From the NCBI GenBank assembly GCA_025617745.1, contig CM046863.1, positions 59,848,085-59,912,084 of the forward strand: a stretch of 64,000 bases of DNA. Direction: 5' to 3'. The translations under genes were made by a program, and so were the position numbers. Source of the stretch: Heliocidaris erythrogramma (lineage: Eukaryota; Echinodermata; Echinoidea; Camarodonta; Echinometridae). The first letter of the stretch is position 1. Each line of letters starts with the position of its first letter. Shown piece after piece: positions 54,672-64,000 of the stretch. A model generated the notes under the pieces. That model ran no database searches, had not been told where the DNA came from, and worked only from the letters and a program-made list of their open reading frames with translations.

Positions 54672-55000
54672 TACAAATTATGTATAACAATGCGCCCTCC
54701 CGGCTATTACCATAATGGCTTTATGGCAACACAAGGACTTGGGACCCTTGTTGTGCGGTTACACATTGTGGGGAAGAATTGCATAGTGGAGTCACCAGAG
54801 TGCTCAAACTGCGAGCAGCGAGCATTGCATATAACGCAAATAGTGAACGTCTCACATAGAGACTCTCCACGCAATCTAAGACAGTGCTCAAACTGCATGT
54901 GCAGCGAGCGTTTATACAAATTATGTATAACAATGCGCCCTCCCGGCTATTACCATAATGGCTTTATGGCAACACAAGGACTTGGGACCCTTGTTGTGCG
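54672..55000 (+). repeat. Two identical 86-bp direct repeats, period 243 bp
   Basis: 54672-54757 and 54915-55000 are identical (from TACAAATTATGTATAACAAT to CCCTTGTTGTGCG). Within the 157-bp spacer, AGTGCTCAAACTGC plus an AGCGAGC word also occurs twice. Most simply this is a recent tandem duplication of about 1.35 units. The 108-codon frame across it shows no domain. Confidence 0.9.
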
Positions 55001-55029
55001 TGAGGAAATAACATAACTTATGAGTAAAT

Positions 55030-56215
55030 TATAGGATTTCTCGTTCAAATTCGTAAGCTGGCCACACGAATTCATTTTATGTGCATTCAAATTCACCGAT
55101 TCTGCCACCGTAGCTGTGTTTTATCATTCAAATTAGTTTTTTAGCATTCGATTTCATAAAACTGTCATTCAAAAACATTTTGTTTGCATTCGAATTAAAA
55201 CGTGTTTCGTCTTTGGAGAATTTTCATTCAAATTAAAGCGACACGATTCGCGATTACGTAATAACGCCTTCCGTGAATTCAAATTCATTTCTTTGCATAC
55301 AACTTCAAACGCTTTGCAGACAAATTAAAGACGTTAATCATGTTAATCTCACCTAATCTTCATATAAATCCGCTAGCTTCGTTCCGTGCTATATTCATTT
55401 TAAATTATATGGAATAGTGAGCAACAAACATTTCACTTTTCAAGTTCAAGTTTCAAGTTTATTTTATTTATTTCAACTCAACTCGACTTAACATCATAAC
55501 AGTTTAACAATTAATTACATAGTAAACGACAAAAATGAATATTCCATACAATACAATACCCAAATATATACACATATATATATATATATTTATGATGAAC
55601 GAAAACATATATAACAAATGTGTATTTTATATAGTTTATCCTTTTGTAAAAGTAGAGCTGAGGAAATGGAGGGATCCCACTAAAAAACTTGCTCCCACTA
55701 GGGTTGTATACTAAATCAACACTATTTAGCAACTGAACGATCATATATAATTTTTCATACCTAGTCACATCACCGGCATCCGGGTACTTCTGGTCCGATA
55801 GGTCCAACAAAACGTCACAGAGCGGGACTTATCTGTTCAAAATGGCGACGCACAAGATCGATATAGGACCTTCTAGCAGACGACAAAATGATATTTCTAA
55901 CTACTTGTTGACGGCGTTAGGGGGGCCCAAATGTGTTGAAATTCGACATATATAATCAACATCAACAATCAACAATTAAATTGAATGATAAAAGTGCAAA
56001 TTCCATTGACCAAAGAAGTAATTCAAATGAACATTTTGAATGTCATTCTCAAGCCTACATCGGTATTTCGCGAATTTGAATGACCCATGTATCAAAACGA
56101 ATGAAAAGCTTACGAAGTTGGCCGAGAAAACCTATATTATCTAGCTGCATTTGAATTCATTAATCGTTCTCACCAATTTGAAATGAAGCTTTCATATTTG
56201 AATACACAATACCTT
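55030..56215. repeat. Inverted word arrays of GCATTCAAATT around a 0.6-kb loop
   Basis: From 55040 to 55330 the words TTCAAATTCG, GCATTCAAATTCAC, TCATTCAAATTAG, GCATTCGAATTAAAA and TTCATTCAAATTAAAG recur. From 55985 to 56215 the opposite orientation dominates (TTTTGAATGTCATTC, AATTTGAATGACCC, CATTTGAATTCATT, ATATTTGAATAC). The loop (55430-55960) starts with TTCAAGTTTCAAGTTTATTT, which looks like a LINE 3' end in minus orientation, and contains a 99-codon frame without a known domain. The layout parallels the 20095-22622 foldback element. Confidence 0.55.
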
Positions 56216-56229
56216 GTGTCGTGTGAGTG

Positions 56230-56970
56230 TTCAGTCCCATGAATGGATAAATAGATGAATTGATTGTAATATTTTTGCAGGTACATATCAACTACACCTC
56301 CAGGAAGACCCACGTGATCAAGAGACGACTCCATTGCAAAGTAGCTCAGGTAGGATGGTTAATAGGTCATAATACAGATTATATCCCGTGGTGTATCTTG
56401 ACATTGGAGCCGGTGGGGGGGGGGGGGGTTCAATGTGGAAACATGTATTTTTTTGAAAGATAATGTCATGACTAAAGCGATAAACGTTGTTTTCAAATTT
56501 CAAAATGGGTCTGAAGTTATTTTTCATACATTTTGATATCCTGATTTTTGGTCAAATTTATCATTTTGAATTCTTATTTTTTAAAATACTCTTATAAAGC
56601 ATGATTCATGCTTTTTGACTTGAAATGACATGGAAATCATTTTCATGAAGAAAAGATGCCGAAAACGACATGACAGCAGATGTAAGTTTTAAAACATATT
56701 TTATTTTGTCCGCCCTCTACTATGAGTATGAACTTTAACTTCTGCTGTTATGATTGCTTTCGCTGTACACTTTTAACTTAAATCAGAATGTTATTTCGAT
56801 TGATCAATAGCATACTTCATAAACTCTTTTAATACTTTAAAGAAAATACAAATGGAGCGGCAGGCAAACATCAAAACTGATATGTAAAATGTATCAATAC
56901 AAAGACATTTGCAACATAATCATCACTGATTAATTCATATAATTTTCTGCTTAATAGTTGCTTGTATTTT
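56230..56970. other. No recognisable gene; G run
   Basis: G run near 56404-56417. Otherwise AT-rich and unassigned. Confidence 0.45.
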
Positions 56971-56971
56971 A

Positions 56972-57601
56972 CTATAACCAGGCACCACAAAACCACCAAA
57001 GAGTCGCCAGATATGAATTTTTATTTAAGGTCTGATTCTGAAAGAGCAGATTCTCAGCATTAGCATTGGATGTTCCTAACTCACTGTACAAAGAGAAAAT
57101 GCACAGTCCCTCATAATGTTACTTCTGAGAAATAAGGGTTTAAAGTTTGCAGAGAAGCACTCTGACTTGCAAGGTGTTGTGCTAAGGTGACAATAGGAGG
57201 ATTGGAACTCAATGAAATTTCTATGAAGGGATTATCAGATTGTCCTAAAACCTGGCATACTAATTATTCATATCGTGTTCATCATAGTGCACAAGTATCA
57301 ATGCAAGAACTTAATCAGTTTAAAATATATGGAAGATCAAAATGAGACAAGTATTCAGGTTCGTAAAAAAGAAAAGTAATACAACAAAATCCAGAGAAGA
57401 CACACATAAGTCTAATACAAAACTGTCAAAATACCACTTTTAGATTGGTGCCTCCAAATTTTTAGATTACTTAGAAAAAAGTATACTATTCCAAGAAATA
57501 TCCAAAACTAAAATTTGACTATGCCAACCAAAAACACATTGAGCTCTAACTGAAAATCACACAGTGCGACTTTTTGGTGGCTTTGTGGTGCCTGATCACA
57601 T
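56972..57601 (+). mobile_element. Family C element, complete
   Basis: Left terminus ACCAGGCACCACAAAACCAC (then CAAAGAGTCGC) and right terminus GCGACTTTTTGGTGGCTTTG (then TGGTGCCTGATCACA) are inverted repeats of about 33 bp. The body matches 25755-26364 closely. No transposase. The termini resemble family D (44649-45311). Confidence 0.85.
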
Positions 57602-57604
57602 ATA

Positions 57605-58020
57605 TTTTCCCACTTTTTTTTTTTTGGGGGGGGGGGGGATATTCTTTCTCTACATGTATAGTTTTAAAACATAAATATTCATCGCAATGTTATTTGTCAT
57701 TTCATCCTGTCGTTATGTTTATAATAACTTCAGCTTCTGCATTTTTGGATCTTATATAATCCACGTTTTGATGTACAGTTTCTTTCGAAATTTTATAAAA
57801 CTGTAGTCGGAATGAGCCATTTCCCCAAAAGTGAATGTATTCAAATGTTCTCTTGTCAAGCACATTGATAATTAATGTATATATTATATACTGACAAAAC
57901 GATTAGAATTGTCCTTCCCATCTTGCTAAGCCATCTCTCTCACTCTCTCTCTCTGTTATATATATTTTTCTTTCCCTAAACCTTTTTTTTTTTTTTTCAA
58001 AACGAAATGAATATATCGTC
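57605..58020. repeat. Poly-T/poly-G, (TC)n and unassigned sequence
   Basis: T then G runs near 57617-57637, and a CT dinucleotide tract near 57930-57953 followed by a T run near 57985-57998. No gene seen. Confidence 0.6.
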
Positions 58021-58029
58021 CAGCAAGGC

Positions 58030-60240
58030 GATATAGTAGGGTATCTAAGAGGGGTATCCGTGCACCCCCCCCCTCCCCCAGGACTAAACGAAACCAACTT
58101 TTTTAACTTCTTTATAATATGCTTAAAAACATTCAAGATGTTAACAAGAAAAAAAGTGGCCCCGATTAGGGAAAATCAAGGGGGCGTCAAGGTGGTCAAA
58201 AATGCCCTTTTCAAATTTTGTTGAAAGGTCCTTTTTCAAAATGTGTAGAACAGTACTGGCAAGAACGCTACCAATTTTCATACCAATCTGATGACCATAC
58301 AGAAAGTTACAGGTCAAAATGTGACGGTAGTACAAAAGGACCTCTCAACAAAATTTGAAAAGCGCATTTTTTGACCATCTTGACGCCCCCTTGATTTTCC
58401 CTAAGAGGGGCCACTTTTTTTTCTTGTTAACATCTTAATGTTTTAAGCATACTATGAAGAAGTTAAAACAGTCGGTTTCGTTTTAGTCATGGGGGTGCAT
58501 GGATACCCCTCTTAGATAACGTAATACGTCCTTCTTGGTAATTCTTAACGCAAAAAGGGGGGGGGGGGGTGAGTTTACCAGTTATAACAATGGTTGTCAT
58601 GACAACAGGTATTATAACATGTGTCAAAATGAGTGACATATCGGTACACACATCAACATCAAGCTTTATTATAATCAGATTATCACAAAACAGGGTTGCA
58701 GGTTAAAATGAAGCTGTCCGTATTCTTAATGCATAAAGACTGCGAAATCTTGAAAAATACGCGAAAACAATAGGTTTGTAATACGCATAACATATTACTA
58801 TGCCAATATGCAATTAAGTTCCTTTTATCAATATATGTTGTGTATGTTTCAAAGTGATAGGAAATGTCATTAAACACCATGAATATTGCATCAAGCTCAT
58901 ACTGAAGTGATTGTTTTCATGTCTAAGCAATTTTCTTAGAAAAAAATATGAAATTCTTCTATTCTAGTTAGATTTTCATTCATGTTAACTGTTGCCATGG
59001 CAACATACTTTTTGATATGGATGTATTTTTTATATCAAAATGTGTAGAATAGGACTGGCAAGAACGCTACCAATTTTCATACCAATCTGATGACCATACA
59101 GAAAGTTACAGGTCAAAATGTGACGCTAGTACAAAAGGACCTCTCAACAAAATTTGAAAAGGGCGTTTTTTTACCATCTTGACGCCCCCTTGATTTTCCC
59201 TAAGAGGGGCCACCTTTTTTTGTTGTTAACATCTAGATGTTTTAAGCATACTATGAAGAAGTTAAAACAGTCGGTTTCGTTTAGTCATGGGGTGGTCAAG
59301 GTGGTCAAAAATGCCCTTTTCAAATTTTGTTGAAAGGTCCTTTTTCAAAATGTGTAGAACAGTACTGGCAAGAACGCTACCAATTTTCATACCAATCTGA
59401 TGACCATACAGAAAGTTACAGGTCAAAATGTGACGGTAGTACAAAAGGACCTCTCAACAAAATTTGAAAAGGGCATTTTTTGACCATCTTGACGCCCCCT
59501 TGATTTTCCCTAAGAGGGGCCACCTTTTTTTGTTGTTAACATCTAGATGTTTTAAGCATACTATGAAGAAGTTAAAACAGTCGGTTTCGTTTAGTCATGG
59601 GGGTGCATGGATACCCCTCTTAGATACCGTAATACGTCCTTCTTGGTAATTCTAAAAGCAAAAAAAAAAGGGGGGGTGAGTTTACCAGTTATAACAATGG
59701 TTGTCTTGACAACAGATATTATAACATGTGTCAAAGTGAGTGACATATCGGTACACACATCAACATCAATCTTTATTATAATCAGATTATCACAAAACAG
59801 GGTTGCAGGTTAAAATGAAGCTGTCCGTATTCTTAATGCATAAAGACTGAGAAATCTTGAAAAATACGCGAAAACAATAGGTTTGTAATACGCATAACAT
59901 ATTACTATGCCAATATGCAGTTGAGTTCCTCTTATCAATATATGTTGTATATGTTTCAAAGTGATAGGAAAATGCATTAAACACCATGAATATTGCATCA
60001 AACTGAAGTGATTGTTTTCATGTCTAAGCAATTTTCTTTTAAAAAAATATGAAATTCTTCTATTCTAGTTAGATTTTCATTCATGATAACTGTTACCATG
60101 GCAACATACATTTTGATATGGATATATTTTTATATCAAAATGTGTAGAACAGTACTGACAAGAACGCTACCAAATTTCATACCAATCTGATGACCATACA
60201 GAACGTTACAGGTCAAAATGTGACGGTAGTACAAAAGGAC
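58030..60240. repeat. Palindrome-containing 1.1-kb tandem duplication
   Basis: A palindrome (arms about 58030-58235 and 58335-58525, sharing GGGAAAATCAAGGGGGCGTC and GGTATCTAAGAGGGGTATCC) encloses a 100-bp centre beginning AATGTGTAGAACAGTACTGG. The centre recurs at 59038, 59347 and 60137. The following 400 bp (TTATAACAATGGTTGTC onward) recurs at 59690. Offsets of 1099-1110 bp show a tandem duplication, with a partial extra copy at the junction near 59290. GTTGCCATGGCAAC near 58990 and GTTACCATGGCAAC near 60090 are X-box-like palindromes. Confidence 0.8.
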
Positions 60241-60344
60241 CCTATATCTGCAGTAGATAGTAGTAGTTTCTGTGATTTTTTTCTTGTGCGAATGAAGAGA
60301 GGACTTTCATTTTAACACAGTATAATATTTGTATGACATATTAG

Positions 60345-60400
60345 TATAGTTTGAAGTTTGAAGTTTGAAGTTTTATTTGTTCCACTTTCACATAAAAAAC
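60345..60400 (-). repeat. Possible LINE 3' tail fragment
   Basis: GTTTGAAGTTTGAAGTTTG followed by TTTTATTTGTTCCACTTTC looks like the tail of a non-LTR element in minus orientation, similar in style to 55440-55480. The call is weak, because no coding part is attached. Confidence 0.3.
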
Positions 60401-60456
60401 AATTCAGTTATTACTAGCATATATGCGTACGAGTAACAGACTCAAATCAAGTACAA

Positions 60457-61518
60457 TGGGTGATTTCACGCTCGGTGTTGGTGTTTGGTGTTGGTGTTTA
60501 GAGCGAAAATTCTCCTAAAATCGAGCTCAAACACCGCTGTTCAGATTAAAGAGCCGATACCGATATCCTAACGAAGCGCATCGATAGCTTAACACTGGCA
60601 ATGGCGTCAGCACAATTTTTAACGAAGGAAAAAAATGTTTAAAACTATTTAATTATTAGTCTAGAATATCGTTAAATTACACGAGTAGTCGGGCAATTCT
60701 AAAATAAATAATTATTTGATGTAGAGTGCGGTAAGAAACTTCACAGAAATGGATAGTCTTGACAGGAACAGTAAGTTTAGATATGATTTCTCTCGAGTAT
60801 CTCACTTGCAGCAGAAAATGATGCGGTAGCTAATGCAGCTAGACGACGGATCGCGCGGCGTAGCGCGTACATGGCAAACAGCCAAATTTCAGGCCTTGGC
60901 TCAGATTAGCCGTGAAGTTTCATGACTTTTGTATTGTAAATGTTGATTTAGAGCTCATCCTAGTAAATGATGTGGATTCTCTGGGTCTTTAAGTACGGAA
61001 TATCTTACGTCAGTTTTATTAAATCTATCTTAAAAAGATAATTAGGTCGGAATTTATATTCACTCTTTCAGATTCATTAAAAAGCAAAAGTAGTTCCTTT
61101 CCGTGTGCTCGAGATCGAACGTTAGACCAAATGCTGGCCTAGATCTAATATCAGGCCTATATGAACATAATACCTCTTAACGCCTATGAAATTACACTGC
61201 GAATGGCGCCTACTGTCTTTTATTTCTCATGACTAATCAGCGAAATTTCCCATAGCTAGAAACACCAACACCAACACCGACCGTGAAATCAGTATTTCTT
61301 AATCCCTTGGGGTATAGTGTTAGTGAATGGGAATTTGAACATGAAATTAAACACCGACGACCGAGCTCGGTTCAGCAGACGATAATTAACAAAAAACAAA
61401 CACCGGCAACCGGAACTACGTCAAAAATCAGAGGTCAACACCTAACACCGACTGATCACGATTTCGCGGCAAGATAGACACTTACACCAAACACCAACAT
61501 CGAGGGTGAAATCACCCA
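60457..61518. mobile_element. TIR element with ACACCAACACC words
   Basis: The left end TGGGTGATTTCACGCTCGG, then TGTTGGTGTTTGGTG, is mirrored by the right end (CACCAAACACCAACATCGAG, then GGTGAAATCACCCA). The TIRs are about 34 bp with three mismatches. An internal copy of the end word lies at 61261-61290 (AACACCAACACCGACCGTGA). The 1062-bp body has no recognisable ORF and includes several ACACCGRC words. Confidence 0.75.
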
Positions 61519-61539
61519 ATCTGCAGTAAATTGGTGAAA

Positions 61540-61920
61540 CGTTTAGAGAGATATAGGAACGACTGTGAAAAAAGAGATATTTGTAAAGTGAGAGGAGCCT
61601 AAATAAAAAGCATATATAGCTTGTGAAATATTAGGCTCCCGTTTACAGTAATTATCATTATAACTAATTGTGATTAATATGTAATAATAAGCGAAACGGA
61701 ATAGAAATTTTTAAGATTTACTAAACAAACAAGGAGAGCAAATCTCATAATGTTGAGCAATTAAAAGGAAACGACGAAAAGAGACTAACGAAATGAAGAA
61801 GAAGAAGAAGAAGAAGGAAGAAGCGAAAGAAAAATTGTAAAGGCAGGACAGTGTAAAAAGAACAAAGTCTATGTGACCACCTGTGCGATCCAGCATGACG
61901 TGAATATTCATCCATACTTA
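61540..61920. repeat. Unassigned, with (GAA)n tract
   Basis: GAA repeat at about 61796-61816. No gene seen. Confidence 0.6.
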
Positions 61921-61926
61921 CTTAAA

Positions 61927-62158
61927 AGGTAACATGGGTACCCGGTAGGATGCGAAAGTTAATGTCGTTTGCTTAGCAATGAGAGCGTCACTGTATTGCC
62001 CATTGCTGGAATACTCCCCAGGGAGCGGAGAATGTGCATACATTGTGTGTGGCCATGCCAGAATCCGATGACCGGGGTGATATTTTTTCTGTAAAGCGCT
62101 TAGAGACATCACCGATGTATTAGGCGCTATATAAGAACGGAATATTATTATTATTATT
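61927..62158 (+). mobile_element. SINE 3' fragment
   Basis: ATGGGTACCCGGTAGGATGC matches the body word of the SINE at 43361-43640. The fragment ends AAAGCGCTTAGAGACATC, TTAGGCGCTATATAAGAACG and (TAT)n, a typical SINE/LINE tail. The tRNA head is not recognisable. It abuts the 3' end of a LINE in the opposite orientation. Confidence 0.65.
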
Positions 62159-62159
62159 T

Positions 62160-63240
62160 GGGTCCAGTAAAGATGATTGTTTTGTTTGCAAAAACGGTGG
62201 GAGCTCGGGGGACGGAGTTGGAAATGGTTTGTCTGTCTAGTTGGGTAGGAATGTACAGCATAAATGTTGGGTTGAAAAATAGGGGAGCAATCATCCGGTA
62301 AATTACTTTTCGAAAGTTTGTATATATAAATATTCCAAGATTCCAAGAAAGTACTACAAGTCAGATATATCAAGGATATTACAGTTATAGAAAAGTTCAT
62401 ATGTTTGTGCACGAAATCCAATATTCTGTACAATTCTTACAACCCATTTTTAGCCAAGAGGGTTATGGAGCTATTTCACCATACAAGGACAATAGTTAAG
62501 ATATCAGGCAAGATTAAGACAGAATAGAACTTGTTCATTACACCTGAGTTACATGACAACAGTTTACATAAACAATAAATTTGAACTTTCCACGTAAGTT
62601 TCCTGTTTATATAAATACCCAAAAATCTGATAGACTCAACTAGGAAAATAATTGATTGTTTATTTGTATATGACCTGATAAGGATGATATAAAATTACAA
62701 ATAGCAAGAAATTTGTTTCATTTATGATGAGCGACAATTTGTTTGTCTTTAATCCAGTCAAAAGCGCAATTTAATTCAGTGGTTACAATGGTCAGAAGTG
62801 TAACAGGGTTATGGTGAGAGCAAAAAATATTGGAGTCATCGGCAAAGAGACGAGACTGCAGATGAGTTTCGGAGATCGTTAGTGTACATAATATAAACAG
62901 GAGCAGGCCTAACAGAGAGCCTTGAGGGATACCACAAGTAATTGACTGAAGGGTCGATTCAAACCATTCTTGTTTCCTATCACTAAGGTAGTTCCTGAAC
63001 CACTCCAGGGCCTTCCCCTATATACCATAGTGAGATAACTTATACAACAATATAAGATTTATAGTATCGACGGCCTTGGAGAATATTAGAATCCCGTGCG
63101 TGAATAGTTAAGACCCGGAGAGGACATGTTTATTATCTAAAAACGTATATAAAGTGTCCAGCATCAACATTTTTCTAGATTTTGAGAAGCTTGTTAGGAG
63201 TGATAAAGGGCTGTAATTACCTTGAATTGGCATTCTCAAT
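62160..63240 (-). mobile_element. LINE reverse transcriptase fragment
   Basis: Minus-strand translation gives, across frames, KAVDTINLILLYKLSHYG, ALEWFRNYLSDRKQEWF, SITCGIPQGSLLG, RLFADDSNIFCSHHN and FDWIKDKQIV. A C-terminal block follows with VHSYPTRQTNHFQLR. The YADD-type box reads FADDS. Stops and frame changes are present (for example a stop after HYG), so it is inactive. The 5' part, including the endonuclease, is missing. It belongs to the CR1/jockey group in style. Confidence 0.8.
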
Positions 63241-63244
63241 GTAC

Positions 63245-64000
63245 TCTCAACCACTGAAAAAAGTAATTAATTATCAAGGCTTAGCTATAATGATTTATGC
63301 AGACGATATGCAGATAGATGTATTGCTTTGTTAAGCATTCATGTATTGAATCCTCACTATCGTCTGTGCAAAGATGACTTCATGACGTTAAAACTTGGTC
63401 TCACAACAACTTCTTACTCTTGAATGGAAAGAAAGCACAGATTATTCATGTATCCTCCGGGTTTCGTCAAACTGAATGTCCTCCGATATTACTTGAAAGC
63501 CTTGTTTTACAACGATTAGAAACTGTTGGAAATCTAGGTGTTGTATGTGACAAACGTTTATTACTGACTGATTAAGTACGATTTGCCATGCAGCCGCCTT
63601 CTCCTTATATAAAATAGGACAAAGTAGGCGTTACTTAGAGGAGAAACTAACAGAAAGACTAGTTCATAGCCTCGTAATGTGTCATATCGATATTTGTAAT
63701 ACTCCTCTCAACAATGTACCTGAAACTCAGCTAAACCAAATTCAAAGAATTCAAAATGCTGCTGCACGGCTTGTTACGCGGTCCCGTTCAAGTAAATCTA
63801 CCTCAGTCTCTTATTTGAAGAAACTAGACTGGTTACCTGTTCGTGCTAGAATCGTGTATAAGATCATTGTCTTAACCCCGGGGGGTTATGTCTCATTGAG
63901 GTCTACACGGCATCCGCGTCCATGACTTTCTGAAAGCACCCTAAACGAGGATTTCGGTCGAGAGGTTTCTGATACCTTATTCAGGGAAACCTGCCAAAAT
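63245..64000 (+). mobile_element. LINE reverse transcriptase 3' part, runs off the window
   Basis: Plus-strand pieces are GLAIMIYADDMQIDVLL (the polymerase YADD box), then NNFLLLNGKKAQIIH, VGNLGVVCDKRL, QIQRIQNAAARLVTRSR and KKLDWLPVRARIVYKII. Frame changes and stops separate them. The style fits the L2/CR1 group, like 28572-29398. The window ends before its 3' terminus. Confidence 0.8.

Noticed and set aside
54672-55000. A tiny LTR-type element (86-bp identical direct repeats)
   Set aside because: The spacer is only 157 bp and non-coding, there is no primer-binding or polypurine feature, and duplicated words within the spacer favour a simple tandem duplication.
1-64000. Endogenous retrovirus, LTR retroelement or Polinton copies
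   Set aside because: I found no matching long terminal repeats and no gag, integrase, protease, capsid or DNA polymerase B signatures. All reverse transcriptase pieces are of the non-LTR type.

Overview
This looks like gene-poor, repeat-dense DNA from a marine invertebrate deuterostome, most likely a sea urchin. I recognise no intact host protein-coding gene. The window is built almost entirely from transposable-element copies, miniature inverted-repeat elements (MITEs), LINE and SINE remnants, tandem repeats and microsatellites. The echinoid reading rests mainly on a 2.5-kb foldback element at 20095-22622. Its long inverted arms are arrays of a 15-bp unit and it is bounded by a 9-bp direct repeat, a design that matches my memory of the sea urchin TU elements. 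The best candidate for a working host gene is a 71-nt tRNA with a TCT anticodon on the minus strand at 53924-53994.

Layout. 1-3770: a 175-bp MITE, a 500-base assembly gap, and a decayed PIF/Harbinger transposase. 3770-8770: dispersed repeat A, a TTAA-flanked insert, arrays of short degenerate words, and a long-TIR MITE. 8778-18769: a roughly 5-kb direct tandem duplication carrying repeats A and B, hairpins and a 26-bp minisatellite. 18770-24180: word repeats, trinucleotide repeats, the 2.5-kb foldback element and a small relative with a telomere-like core. 24526-27142: a 2.6-kb element with CACT-type ends inside a GTA microsatellite, holding at least three other elements and tRNA-like sequences in both arms. 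27735-30740: a second copy of the MITE and repeat A composite, interrupted by a 5'-truncated LINE and another MITE.

30760-33000 shows nothing recognisable. 33180-37060 is a LINE on the minus strand interrupted by a 1.1-kb insert. 37211-49200 holds hAT-like MITEs with 8-bp target duplications, inverted and direct copies of repeat B, TTAA-type and Tc1/mariner-type elements, and a tRNA-derived SINE. 49478-51640 holds a TIR element with an ATC microsatellite core, and a foldback whose arms both carry a short exon-like ORF. 53640-60240 holds the tRNA, several palindromes, an 86-bp exact direct repeat, inverted word arrays and a 1.1-kb tandem duplication. 60457-64000 holds another TIR element, a SINE fragment and two LINE fragments in opposite orientations.

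The points I find most unusual are three. First, there are about nine unrelated 11-30 bp word arrays, some arranged as foldback arms. Second, an X-box-like palindrome recurs about every 170 bp inside repeat B. Third, a coding-looking first-exon fragment is held in both arms of an inverted repeat. All calls are by eye: no database search, alignment or folding was run, and identity levels are impressions.
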